Source: Ignavibacteria bacterium (GTDB lineage Bacteria > Bacteroidota > Ignavibacteria > Tepidaquicellales > OLB5). From it: a stretch of DNA of 64,000 nucleotides. The stretch spans positions 1,140,488 through 1,204,487 of the forward strand of contig JAFLBX010000002.1 of the NCBI GenBank assembly GCA_017303675.1, given 5' to 3'. Each line of letters starts with the position of its first letter. The stretch's first letter is position 1. Below the pieces are notes generated by a model. That model did not search any database. It was given only the letters and a program-made list of their open reading frames with translations, and was not told the origin of the DNA. Below, in pieces: positions 54,408 to 63,522 of the stretch. The position numbers were made by a program, and so were the translations under genes.

Positions 54408-56519
54408 TTATTTAATTAATACCATACGCTTGGTTTCTATAAAATCATTAGTTACCAATGAACAAAAATACACTCCGCTTGCAAAACCCGTGCCATCCCA
54501 ATCAACTTCATAGCTGCCGGGCTTGAGTTGTTCATTTACGAGTGTAGTGACTTCTCTTCCGAGGAGATCGAAAATGATCAACTTCACCCCCAGCCTCTCT
54601 CCGAAGGAGATGGGGGCAGATGAAATATCGAACTTAATTTTTGTAACCGGGTTGAAGGGATTTGGGTAGTTTTGTTGGAGTGATAAAGACTGGGGTAATT
54701 GATTAGTAGATATTTGCATACCTACAAATGTACCACCCGACGTTGTTTTTAATATCATTCCATTACTACCAGCAATCCAACCAATAGAATTATTAATAAA
54801 ACAAATTGAACTAATTATATTGGATACAGTACTAAATTGCAAATTCCAGGATATACCTCCGTTTGTAGTAAAATAAATATCACTAGATGCATAATTTGTT
54901 GTAGTAAAAAAACCATTATTACTATCGAGTAAAAATACTCTGTTAAAACTATATTGTGGTCCAAATATCAAAACATTCCAGTTCAAGCCACCGTTAGTAG
55001 TTTTTAACAGCATATTACTGTTACCCGGATTCAGACCGGCAGCCAAACCGGTTAAACTGTTGCAAAAATGAATTGACTTCATATATCCAGGCCAATTACC
55101 ACCATATTGAAGGATCCACGTTGAACCTCCATCAGTTGTCTTAAGTATCTTTTGCCCGCTGCCCGCTGCCCATCCGGTTAACCCATTCATAAAAAAAATG
55201 TCATAATAACCTCCACTAAAACCTGAATTCACGCCATTCCAGTTAGCCCCTCCATTGGATGATTTAACAATAGCATTGTTGAAATCCAATCCGAACAAAT
55301 TCAAATTATCAACCGGATATATTTTGTTCATTGAGTAATTTGCCGCAACGATATTCCAATTAATGCCACCATTGATGGTCTTCATAACATGTGTGCCTGC
55401 TGCCCAACCAGTATTATTGTTAATAAATCTCACTGACCTGAAGTTCACAGCAGAATTATCAAATTGATTACTCCAATCACTGCCTCCATTCAAAGTATTA
55501 AACAAACTTCCATTGAGTCCTGCAGCCCAACCTTTTTGATCATCCACAAAATAAATATCTTCAAAACTGTTTGAGGTTATTTTATTTGTCAAAAGAATCC
55601 AGTTTGAACCTCCATTGGTCGTTTTTACTATTACACCAAGGCTGCCGGCTGCAAAACCTGTGAGAGTATTGAGAAAATTAACTGTCTTATAATCATCAGG
55701 CGATGGGTCAGGTTGAACTATCCAGTTATTTCCAGAATCAGTTGTTTTCAAAATTGATGAGCCAACTGCCCAGCCTGTTTGAACATCACAAAAATGAATT
55801 GACCCAAGATAAGAACCAAAACTCAGAGAAGTCCAGTTTAATCCGCCGTTTACTGATTTATAAATATTCCCATTTTCACTCGTTATCCAGCCGGTATTGT
55901 TGTTTGCAAAGAATACAGCCGTAAACCGGTTACTTGTACTTGATTGAATTGTAATCCAAACATTACCGCTGTTTGTAGTTTTTAAGATCGTGCCATTCCA
56001 ACCAACAACCCATCCGGTATTTACATCATTGAAACAACAGCTTAATAATGGTTCAAGAGTTCCGCTTGATGAAGAATCCCAATTAAAACCTGCATTTGTT
56101 GTTTTAAATATTTTACCATTATGACCCACTGCAAAACCTGTTTGTGGATTTACAAATATTATGGACTCTATTGTTACAAGATAATTCAAACTAAAAGCTG
56201 TCCAATTATGTCCCGAATTACTTGTCCGTAAGATCTTTCCCTGAGAAGAAACAAAACCAGTCGAATTATTTATAAAGCAAATTGAACGCATGTACACATC
56301 TTCGATATGACTTGAATTTGTCCAGTTATAACCTAAGTTTGAAGAATTTAATATTGTTCCTCCATCACCAACTGCAATAACGTTGTTATTATCAATCATG
56401 AGAATATCATAAATAGTATTCCCCTGAGGCAAAGGATTCTGCCAAAACCAGCCACTTTGAGAAAATGCATTACTTATTGAGAGAAATATTAGAAAGGAAA
56501 GAATGCTTAGTTTTTTCAT
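54408..56519 (-). CDS. T9SS cargo: long Asp-box beta-propeller protein
   Basis: This 703-residue exported protein has a signal peptide (LSILSFLIFLSISNAFSQ) and about thirteen blades of the type KTTNGGxNW, KTTNSGNVW and KSVNGGLNW. A T9SS sorting domain ends KRMVLIK. The ATG at 56519 is chosen over an in-frame TTG two codons upstream. The loop after IKFDIS (SAPISFGERLGVKLI) is seven residues longer than standard and is encoded by an inverted-repeat-like, GC-rich stretch at 54587-54616. It is similar in layout to the 38487 gene. Confidence 0.85.
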   Translation of the reverse strand: MKKLSILSFLIFLSISNAFSQSGWFWQNPLPQGNTIYDILMIDNNNVIAVGDGGTILNSSNLGYNWTNSSHIEDVYMRSICFINNSTGFVSSQGKILRTSNSGHNWTAFSLNYLVTIESIIFVNPQTGFAVGHNGKIFKTTNAGFNWDSSSSGTLEPLLSCCFNDVNTGWVVGWNGTILKTTNSGNVWITIQSSTSNRFTAVFFANNNTGWITSENGNIYKSVNGGLNWTSLSFGSYLGSIHFCDVQTGWAVGSSILKTTDSGNNWIVQPDPSPDDYKTVNFLNTLTGFAAGSLGVIVKTTNGGSNWILLTNKITSNSFEDIYFVDDQKGWAAGLNGSLFNTLNGGSDWSNQFDNSAVNFRSVRFINNNTGWAAGTHVMKTINGGINWNIVAANYSMNKIYPVDNLNLFGLDFNNAIVKSSNGGANWNGVNSGFSGGYYDIFFMNGLTGWAAGSGQKILKTTDGGSTWILQYGGNWPGYMKSIHFCNSLTGLAAGLNPGNSNMLLKTTNGGLNWNVLIFGPQYSFNRVFLLDSNNGFFTTTNYASSDIYFTTNGGISWNLQFSTVSNIISSICFINNSIGWIAGSNGMILKTTSGGTFVGMQISTNQLPQSLSLQQNYPNPFNPVTKIKFDISSAPISFGERLGVKLIIFDLLGREVTTLVNEQLKPGSYEVDWDGTGFASGVYFCSLVTNDFIETKRMVLIK
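54587..54616. repeat. CCCCCA/TGGGGG inverted repeat inside a sorting domain
   Basis: CCCCCA and TGGGGG form the outer stem and TCTCC/GGAGA an inner stem, with a small bulge. It encodes the extra loop residues APISFGERLG. GC content is far above the surrounding gene. Confidence 0.7.
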
Positions 56520-56692
56520 AACCAAGGATTTTAGTTAATCAAAATTAAATGCTTTTTTTAGAAAAAACAATAGATTAAGGATTGAGACTTTTTGAGGCAA
56601 ACAATTAAAAAGCAGGCTTTTGGAGTCCTTTTTCTGTATAAATTTTACAAAAATATTCTGAATTCCGCTGAACTTGAATGAATGCAAAAAAA

Positions 56693-56720
56693 GTGGTGTC
56701 AGGTATATACCTGACACCAC
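56693..56720 (-). terminator. Perfect 28-bp palindrome, copy 2, likely terminator of fabH
   Basis: It is identical to 9078-9105. Here one extra base pair extends it to 30 bp. On the minus strand it is followed by a run of Ts (complement of 56685-56691), so it can end the yceD-rpmF-plsX-fabH transcript. A second small hairpin (AACTAAC/GTTAGTT, 56753-56769) lies between it and fabH. Confidence 0.75.
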
Positions 56721-56786
56721 TGAATATTTTATACCGAATGAGATCCTTCCCTAACTAACTTTGTTAGTTTGCTCAGGATTTGGAGG

Positions 56787-57782
56787 TTAATATGCCCACT
56801 TAAGTAATATTGACCCCCAAGTATAACCTGCACCGAAGCTTGCGAGTACCAGGTTATCACCTTTTTTGATCTTTCCTTCTGCCCAGTATTCACTTAAGCA
56901 AAGCGGTATTGTTGCAGCCGTTGTATTTCCGTATTTATGGATATTGACCATTACCTTATCATGCGGAAGTCCCATACGGTCAGCGCATGCGGTCAGGATC
57001 CTCATATTTGCCTGGTGCGGCACTAGGTAAGAAATATCCTTAGCTTCAAGTCCGTTGCGCACCATAATTTCATGGGAAACATCAGCCATACCCTTAACAG
57101 CATCTTTAAAAACATATTTGCCTTCCTGGTAAACATAGTGCCAGTCTTTATCAACGGTTTCGTGAGATGAAGGATTCAGGCTTCCTCCGCCCAGCATATG
57201 CAGATACTTTCCGCCCGCTCCATCAACGTGCATGTTAGTATCAAGTATTCCGTATTCCGGATCTTCAGAAGGTTCAAGCAGAACGCATCCTGCACCATCT
57301 CCAAATAGAACGCACGTGTTCCTGTCCTTAAAATTTGTGATGGTTGACATTTTATCAGCTCCAACTATCAGCACTTTTTTATACATTCCGCTTTCAATGA
57401 ACTGCATTCCGGCAACTAGCGTGAAAATAAAACCAGAGCAGGCTGCAAGCACATCGAATCCCCATGCATTTTTAGCGCCGATCTTTTCCTGGATAACACA
57501 GGCGGTAGAAGGAAACAGCATATCCGGTGTTACAGTGCCAACCAATATCAGGTCCAGCTCTTCAGCTTTAATTCCGCGCCTTTCAAGAAGCATTTCAATA
57601 GCTTTTACAGCCATAAAAGACATCGGCTCGCCATTTGTCAAAATGCGGCGCTCACTTATACCGGTTCTGGTTTTGATCCATTCATCATTTGTTTCAACAA
57701 TTTTTTCAAGATCAGCATTAGTAAGGACTGTTTCAGGTACATAATGTCCTACAGCTGTTATAGCGGCTCTTACTTTTCCCAT
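56787..57782 (-). CDS. fabH: 3-oxoacyl-[ACP] synthase III
   Basis: FabH starts fatty acid synthesis by condensing acetyl-CoA (or branched acyl-CoA) with malonyl-ACP. The 331-residue protein has the full Cys-His-Asn triad: Cys115 in LAACSGF, His256 in VPHQANMRI and Asn286 in YGNTTAA. The branched-chain dehydrogenase E1 in this window could supply branched starters; that link is inference. It follows plsX by 34 bp and is the last gene of the operon here; fabD and the rest of the usual cluster do not follow. Confidence 0.95.
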   Translation of the reverse strand: MGKVRAAITAVGHYVPETVLTNADLEKIVETNDEWIKTRTGISERRILTNGEPMSFMAVKAIEMLLERRGIKAEELDLILVGTVTPDMLFPSTACVIQEKIGAKNAWGFDVLAACSGFIFTLVAGMQFIESGMYKKVLIVGADKMSTITNFKDRNTCVLFGDGAGCVLLEPSEDPEYGILDTNMHVDGAGGKYLHMLGGGSLNPSSHETVDKDWHYVYQEGKYVFKDAVKGMADVSHEIMVRNGLEAKDISYLVPHQANMRILTACADRMGLPHDKVMVNIHKYGNTTAATIPLCLSEYWAEGKIKKGDNLVLASFGAGYTWGSILLKWAY

Positions 57783-57816
57783 AAAATTTTATATCTATAA
57801 AAATTTTTAAATTATA

Positions 57817-58854
57817 TCAGTTTTCAGGCAAAAAATCCTTGATATCTTTGATCTTTTCTGCGATAATATCGTTTATTCCCGCTCTTGCCATCTGTTCTGC
57901 CTTAATTGCCATATTCATTATTGCGCGCGGCGATGACCTGCCGTGTCCGATAATTGAAATTCCGTTTACACCAAGCAGCGGAACTCCGCCGTATTCCTGG
58001 TAATCAAAATCCTTTAATATATCTTTAAGCGTGCCGTATGCCATACCGACTTTCATCTTATTAACAAAACCTCTATCAGCGTAATCTTTGAATTTAGTTT
58101 TAAGCAGGTTTAAAACGCTTTCAGCGAATTTAAGTACAATATTCCCTGTAAAACCATCGCATACAATAACATCTGTTTCGCCTTTCATTATATCGCGCCC
58201 TTCAACATTGCCAATAAAATTCAGCCCGCTTTTTTCAAGCAGATCATAAGTTTCAACGGTAACAGCATCACCTTTGGATTTTTCTTCTCCAACGCTTAGC
58301 AAGCCAATTTTGGGGTTATTTATCCCGTAGATATGATTTGCAAAAACCGAACCCATTACAGCGAACTGCACAAGCTGCAGAGGCTTGCAGTCAACATTGG
58401 CCCCGACATCAAAAACCATAGTTATGCCGCGCTCAGTCGGGAATCTTGATCCGATAGTGGGTCTGGATACATTTGCAATTCTGCCGAGAGTGAAAAGTGA
58501 TGCAGCCATAACAGCGCCTGTATTGCCGGCACTGATAAAGCCATCGGCTTTACCGTTTTTGCATAACTTTAATCCTGAAACAAGCGATGAATCAGGTTTT
58601 TTGCGAATAGCTTCGGTTGGACTTTCATCCATACCTATAACATCTTCGGCATTATGTATATTTATTCTTGAACTATCGTAAGTGTGTTTTTTGAGCTCCT
58701 GCTCTATAAGCGATAATTTACCCACAAGCGTGATATTAATACCTTCGCATGTGCGCACTGTTTCAACGGCTCCTGCAACTTCGTTTACAGGAGCGTTATC
58801 TCCACCCATTGCATCCAGGGAAATGGTGACTTTATCCTTTGCCCCTTTGCTCAA
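57817..58854 (-). CDS. plsX: Phosphate acyltransferase PlsX
   Basis: PlsX makes acyl-phosphate from acyl-ACP for membrane phospholipid synthesis. The 345-residue protein has the family start VTISLDAMGGDNAP, then MDESPTEAIRKK, SAGNTGAVMAA, VFDVGANVDCKP and VCDGFTGNIVLKF. Length is normal. The start is a TTG at 58854 (TTGAGCAAAGGG). It lies 18 bp after rpmF, an order preserved in a wide range of bacteria. Confidence 0.95.
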   Translation of the reverse strand: MSKGAKDKVTISLDAMGGDNAPVNEVAGAVETVRTCEGINITLVGKLSLIEQELKKHTYDSSRINIHNAEDVIGMDESPTEAIRKKPDSSLVSGLKLCKNGKADGFISAGNTGAVMAASLFTLGRIANVSRPTIGSRFPTERGITMVFDVGANVDCKPLQLVQFAVMGSVFANHIYGINNPKIGLLSVGEEKSKGDAVTVETYDLLEKSGLNFIGNVEGRDIMKGETDVIVCDGFTGNIVLKFAESVLNLLKTKFKDYADRGFVNKMKVGMAYGTLKDILKDFDYQEYGGVPLLGVNGISIIGHGRSSPRAIMNMAIKAEQMARAGINDIIAEKIKDIKDFLPEN

Positions 58855-58872
58855 TTTACCGGTTTATTTAAT

Positions 58873-59052
58873 TTATTTTTTGGGAATTACTATTGAGCGA
58901 CCGTCATAAAAGCCGCAGCCGGGACAAACCCTGTGCATTAGCTTTGTTTCGCCGCAGTTGGGGCATGACATTGTGCTGGGAGCACTAGCCTTATAATGAG
59001 TTCTTCTTTTTCTGCTCCGTTGTTTTGAATGTTTGCGCTTTGGATTCGGCAT
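58873..59052 (-). CDS. rpmF: 50S ribosomal protein L32
   Basis: This short gene encodes 59 residues beginning MPNPKRKHSKQRSRKRR, the classical L32 start. Two zinc-ribbon knuckles follow: CPNCGE and CPGCGF. It ends with IVIPKK before a TAA. Being Arg/Lys-rich at the N-terminus and having both CxxC pairs intact, it is the zinc-binding form of L32. It lies between yceD and plsX, the textbook position. Confidence 0.96.
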   Translation of the reverse strand: MPNPKRKHSKQRSRKRRTHYKASAPSTMSCPNCGETKLMHRVCPGCGFYDGRSIVIPKK

Positions 59053-59131
59053 TATATCACCTCTATATTATTCTTTTACTTAATTATTAATTTCTTATTT
59101 TTATAAACTTTTAATATTGATGCCCAGTAAC

Positions 59132-59614
59132 TTAATACTTATCGTCATCTTCTTCTTTTTCAACAATAATATCTTTCCAGAATTCCTTTGTTCTTCCGCA
59201 CCATGAACATGAACCATCAGGTTTTTCGTCAGGAAGCTTTTTCATAGGAACTGTTAATATAACAGCCTCTTTGATATCATTGGTTATATCAACTGATTTT
59301 ATATGCGGACTGTAAGTCCTTATATAATCTTCATTGATTTCCTCTTCACGGGGAGACTTCTGAACAAAAACTAGCTCAAATTCTGAAGTTAACGGTTTTT
59401 CAAATTTTTCCAGGCACCTGTCGCACTCAAGCAATATTGTGCCTTTAAGCTGCGTTTTTATATCAAGCTGATGTGTAGTTTTAAACAACTCAAGCTTTAT
59501 TTCGAGCGGATCCTTTACAAATCCGTCATCAAGACCTATTTCTTTTCCGTCAGAAATAAGCTCGAGAACCTGTGAACCTTCGTTTAAAGAACCAATATTT
59601 ATCTTAATAGCCAT
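59132..59614 (-). CDS. YceD/DUF177-family protein
   Basis: This 160-residue protein is linked with ribosomal RNA maturation in other organisms. The family core LLECDRCLEKFEKPLTSEFELV is clear at ~80-105, followed by an acidic stretch and a C-terminal CSWCGR motif that may form a zinc knuckle with the first CxxC. It is the first gene of the operon that leads to rpmF, plsX and fabH. The end is very acidic (EKEEDDDKY). Confidence 0.87.
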   Translation of the reverse strand: MAIKINIGSLNEGSQVLELISDGKEIGLDDGFVKDPLEIKLELFKTTHQLDIKTQLKGTILLECDRCLEKFEKPLTSEFELVFVQKSPREEEINEDYIRTYSPHIKSVDITNDIKEAVILTVPMKKLPDEKPDGSCSWCGRTKEFWKDIIVEKEEDDDKY

Positions 59615-59834
59615 AATATCCGCTAAAAAGCACTATTTTGCCCAATTTTTGTAGAAAATCTAACAAATATAAGAAAAATTAATTAAATTTTAAAGTAACA
59701 GTTACATGCATAGGATCAAAATATTATTTATATCATACAATATATGTACACAGGAAAATGTAAAATTTTTTATTTTTTAATCGGTTTAATTAAATTTAGA
59801 ATTTATTAAATTGTAGTTTATTTTATTGGATTAA

Positions 59835-61622
59835 TTGCGAAAAAATACTAAAAATATAAATAAAAATAAGACCGTCAAAATACCCTTATCAGAAACGAAT
59901 AAATATGTCATATGGCTTTCATATTTTATTTTTATGATACTTGTTGTTTCTGCAACAACACATAAAATCGAAGATGATGATTTTTTCTGGCATCTTTCTA
60001 CCGGTAAGTATATTACTGAAAGCGGGAGCATTCCTGTTACTGATGTTTTCGGGTATGTAGCACCGGAAACAAAATGGATCCCGTTTGAATGGGGTTCTGA
60101 CATTCTATTTTACAAAATTTTCCAGGCTTTTGGTTACAACGGAATTTATATCTTCCGTTCAGTGGTATTTTGTATAATCTTTGTTATCCTGTTCAGATTA
60201 TATTCAAAGTTCAGGATCAATTTAATTATATATCTGTTAGGGTCATTCATTCTTCTTGCAGGGATGTTTAACAGGTTTTCACCCAGGCCGCATTTATTCA
60301 CATATTTGTTTTTAGCAATAATGCTGTACCTGTTGCTCACTTACAGGTATATAGACCGTGATAAATATTTCAACAGGCTGTATCTATTGCCTGTAATTTT
60401 TTTATTATGGGGCAATTTGCATCCGGGAGTAATTACAGGCATTATTTTTCTTCTTATCTTTACATCTTCGGAATTACTCACATATAAATTTCCTTCACCC
60501 GCTTTGGGAAGCTTTGATAAAATAAAAGAAGCCGGCAGGCTGAAAATACTTGTAATAATAACACTCATTTCATTGTTAGTACTGCTTGTAAACCCGCATG
60601 GCTTTTCGACATATCAATATATTTATCAGCACACAAATATGAAAATGCTGGAAAATATCGCGGAATGGATAAGCCCTTTCAGCAGTAAAATAAATGCTAC
60701 GTTTGTTATAACCATATACAAAATATTATTGTTTTCTTCTATTGCTGTTCTATATTTTGCATACAAAAAAAAGGATATCCTGTTTGCATTATTGGTTTTG
60801 GTATTTGGGTTTTATTCAGTTACCGCTATAAGATTCACAGTCGATTTTGAGCTTATTGTTGTTCCTTTACTAATAATAAGCATTGATGGAATGCTATCCG
60901 GAATAAAAAGCAGCATGTACAGAAAAATAATAAACGGGTATCCTTCATTAATTGTTTTGATGATAATTTTTATTTATTTAGCTGTACAGTTCCAGAGGGA
61001 TGAATTTTACATATCTATCCAGTATAACCGTGAAGCGGGAACAGGGATCAGCGGCAGATATTTTCCTCTGGGTCTTTACAAATTCATTAAAGAAAATAAG
61101 ATTAAAGGTGTACCGTTCAATAATTTTGATACCGGCGGCTACCTGAAATGGGAAATTCCAGAGGAGAATATATTTATCGACAGCCGCAATCTTAGCGATG
61201 AGTTATACAATGAATATAATTCCATACTTAAAATGCAGCCTGGTTTTGAGAACAAACTTGAGAAGTACGGGATAAACCAGGTAATGTTTTTTGACCCGTT
61301 GCTCACACGGTTCCCGAATGTGATCAAACAGAACATCACCGAGTTTTTATTCCGCAACAAAGAGTGGGCACTTGTCTACTTTGATGATCTTTCATTTTTA
61401 TTTCTTAAAAGAACACCTGAAAATGCGGATGTAATTAATAAATACAGCTATACCGTATTTAATCCTTACACAGCATTGTTTAACATGCCTCAGTTTAATG
61501 CAGATGTGAAAAATTCACCAATAGCTGCGCAGAACGAAGCAAAAAGAAAGCTGGCAGAAGAGCCAAACGGGTATTTCTTTTCAGGGATGAACGCTATGTT
61601 AAGGCAGATACTTAAACAGTAA
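59835..61622 (+). CDS. Polytopic membrane protein, possibly GT-C glycosyltransferase-like
   Basis: This 595-residue protein has about ten hydrophobic segments in its first 400 residues and a soluble C-terminal part. The first loop holds an acidic motif KIEDDDFFWHLSTGKYI, followed by PFEWGSDILFYKIF. Such DD/DE loops after the first helix are typical of GT-C enzymes that use lipid-linked sugars. The C-terminal part (NNFDTGGYLKWEIPEENIFIDSRN) resembles the tails of large GT-C-like proteins. Start TTG at 59835. No neighbours suggest the substrate; call as likely envelope glycosyltransferase is inference. Confidence 0.65.
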   Translation: MRKNTKNINKNKTVKIPLSETNKYVIWLSYFIFMILVVSATTHKIEDDDFFWHLSTGKYITESGSIPVTDVFGYVAPETKWIPFEWGSDILFYKIFQAFGYNGIYIFRSVVFCIIFVILFRLYSKFRINLIIYLLGSFILLAGMFNRFSPRPHLFTYLFLAIMLYLLLTYRYIDRDKYFNRLYLLPVIFLLWGNLHPGVITGIIFLLIFTSSELLTYKFPSPALGSFDKIKEAGRLKILVIITLISLLVLLVNPHGFSTYQYIYQHTNMKMLENIAEWISPFSSKINATFVITIYKILLFSSIAVLYFAYKKKDILFALLVLVFGFYSVTAIRFTVDFELIVVPLLIISIDGMLSGIKSSMYRKIINGYPSLIVLMIIFIYLAVQFQRDEFYISIQYNREAGTGISGRYFPLGLYKFIKENKIKGVPFNNFDTGGYLKWEIPEENIFIDSRNLSDELYNEYNSILKMQPGFENKLEKYGINQVMFFDPLLTRFPNVIKQNITEFLFRNKEWALVYFDDLSFLFLKRTPENADVINKYSYTVFNPYTALFNMPQFNADVKNSPIAAQNEAKRKLAEEPNGYFFSGMNAMLRQILKQ

Positions 61623-61656
61623 CATAATTTCTGCTTCACATTCAGTTTTTAACAAT

Positions 61657-61689
61657 AAAAGGCGTTACTTTTTCAGGTAACGCCTTTTT
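61657..61689. terminator. Rho-independent terminator between convergent genes
   Basis: AAAAGGCGTTAC and GTAACGCCTTTTT form a 12-bp stem with an 8-nt loop and a T5 tail, 34 bp after the membrane protein gene. A further hairpin, TTTCCCGG/CCGGGAAA at 61698-61720, lies next to it and may serve the convergent cargo gene. Confidence 0.9.
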
Positions 61690-61747
61690 CGAAGAGCTTT
61701 CCCGGCCATTTTCCGGGAAAATTCAATCGGAGGTATTTCTGGTAATA

Positions 61748-63433
61748 TTACTTAATCAAAACGATCTTTTTAGTTTCTGAAGCAAAATCGGTTTCAATTC
61801 TGTAGAAATATACACCGCTGTTCAGGTTTGAAGCGTCTAAGGTAACTGAATGTAAACCTTCCGGCTTTTTACCGTTAACAAGCTCTGCAACTGTTCTTCC
61901 TAGTAAATCATATACACTTATCTTTACAAATGATTCTTTTACAAGGTTATAACTGATATTTGTTGAAGGATTGAACGGGTTGGGATAGTTAGTTGAGAGT
62001 CCCTTAAAATCACCTGAGCCATTCCTTGTAAGTTCAGTTATCCCGATAACACCATAATCATTTCCAAAGAAACCACCTGCATATATTATCGGGTATGCGG
62101 GTTTTACTGAAATACTATACGCTCCATCACCTGCATTTGTCGGACCATTGAACCTGCATTCCCACCTCTGGTTGCCGGTTTCACCGTAACCATAGGTTAA
62201 AAAATCATTCTGCTGTCCTGTTTTAAAGCTTTCGCCTGTAACATAAACGTATACATCCCAGCAAGGTACATCGCCTTCGCCGCCCGGTGAACCGGAAGCT
62301 ATACAGGTTTTATTTATAACTTTTATATCCCGGGCTTTATCAGAAAGTCCGCCGTCATTTCTTTTAAGCCAATCCTGGTTGCCTGTTGAATTATTGTATT
62401 TAATTGTAACAAAATCATAGCTTGCTGTTCCTGATGATTTGCTGTACCCGGTAACATAAACATGTCCGTAAACATCCAGGTCAATTCCGGTTGCTGCATC
62501 AGTATCATTAATTGGAGTATTTGTATATCTTTTCAACCACTGCTGCTGTCCGGAGGTGTTATATTTTATAGTTGCGTAATCAAGCTTTGAATTTCCGCCA
62601 TGAGAAGAACCTGTTACAAATACATTACCCATACCGTCAACTCTAAGCTCACTTGCTATATCATTAAGATATGCAGGACCATCATATCTTGATGCCCATT
62701 GCTGCTGACCGCTTGCATTATATTTAACGGTTAAGTAATCATAGCCCTTACCCTGCTGCTCACTGCCGCCTGTAACATAAACATTACTGTTTGCATCAAG
62801 ATTTATTGAAAGCGCTTTATCATTTTTGCTTGAAGGACCGTTATACCTCTTTGCCCACTGAAGCACACCGTTTGAATTATATTTTACTGTCAGGTAATCA
62901 CCATTGAGATCATCATTTCCCCAGCTTTCACCTGTTACATATACATTACCTGCATTATCAACAACAATTGCATTCGCATAATCATAATAATAGCATTCTG
63001 AACCGACTGCTCCATCATATCTTGCGACCCACAATTGCTGGCCGTTGTTGTTATATTTTATCGTACAGTAATCTTCACTTCCGTAATCTCCACCTGAACG
63101 GCTCCAGCCCGTCACATATACATTTCCCGCATTATCTATTGTTGTAGCAGAAGCATAATCAAGGTTATGTCCTGGACCGTCATATCTGACTGCCCAGATA
63201 TAGTCCCCATCCTCTCCGAACTTTATGGTTGCATAATCTTCTTTTGTACTGTTTGAACCCCAGCTGACACCGGTTGCATATACAAACCCGAAGTTATCCT
63301 GGGTTATACCGGTACATTTATCAATTTGTCCGCCCGGACCGTTGTAAACAAGAACCTTTGTAACCAACTGACTGAATGAAACTGATGTAATAAACAGCAT
63401 TGTTAATACTGTTATTTTTATTATCGTTTTCAT
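61748..63433 (-). CDS. T9SS cargo: SBBP-repeat beta-propeller protein
   Basis: This 561-residue exported protein has a signal peptide (ITVLTMLFITSVSFS). SBBP-type repeats make up ~25-470: blocks of NAGNVYVTGWS, DYATIKYN and QQWVARYDGP. They recur about every 50 residues, which differs from the Asp-box propellers elsewhere in the window. A T9SS sorting domain (~480-561) has NYPNPFNPSTNISYNLV with the short loop, and ends KKIVLIK. A GGGGGAAAG ribosome binding site precedes the ATG. The gene is followed by the next cargo gene upstream on the same strand. Confidence 0.88.
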   Translation of the reverse strand: MKTIIKITVLTMLFITSVSFSQLVTKVLVYNGPGGQIDKCTGITQDNFGFVYATGVSWGSNSTKEDYATIKFGEDGDYIWAVRYDGPGHNLDYASATTIDNAGNVYVTGWSRSGGDYGSEDYCTIKYNNNGQQLWVARYDGAVGSECYYYDYANAIVVDNAGNVYVTGESWGNDDLNGDYLTVKYNSNGVLQWAKRYNGPSSKNDKALSINLDANSNVYVTGGSEQQGKGYDYLTVKYNASGQQQWASRYDGPAYLNDIASELRVDGMGNVFVTGSSHGGNSKLDYATIKYNTSGQQQWLKRYTNTPINDTDAATGIDLDVYGHVYVTGYSKSSGTASYDFVTIKYNNSTGNQDWLKRNDGGLSDKARDIKVINKTCIASGSPGGEGDVPCWDVYVYVTGESFKTGQQNDFLTYGYGETGNQRWECRFNGPTNAGDGAYSISVKPAYPIIYAGGFFGNDYGVIGITELTRNGSGDFKGLSTNYPNPFNPSTNISYNLVKESFVKISVYDLLGRTVAELVNGKKPEGLHSVTLDASNLNSGVYFYRIETDFASETKKIVLIK

Positions 63434-63522
63434 TTCTTTCCCCCTGTAGTTTTAGATACAATTGTTTGAATTAAACATTAAAAAACCAAGTTTTTATATA
63501 AACCTTTTACAAATTGAAATTA

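Noticed and set aside
57232..57744. 170-codon open frame opposite fabH
   Set aside because: Shadow of a gene with intact catalytic residues.
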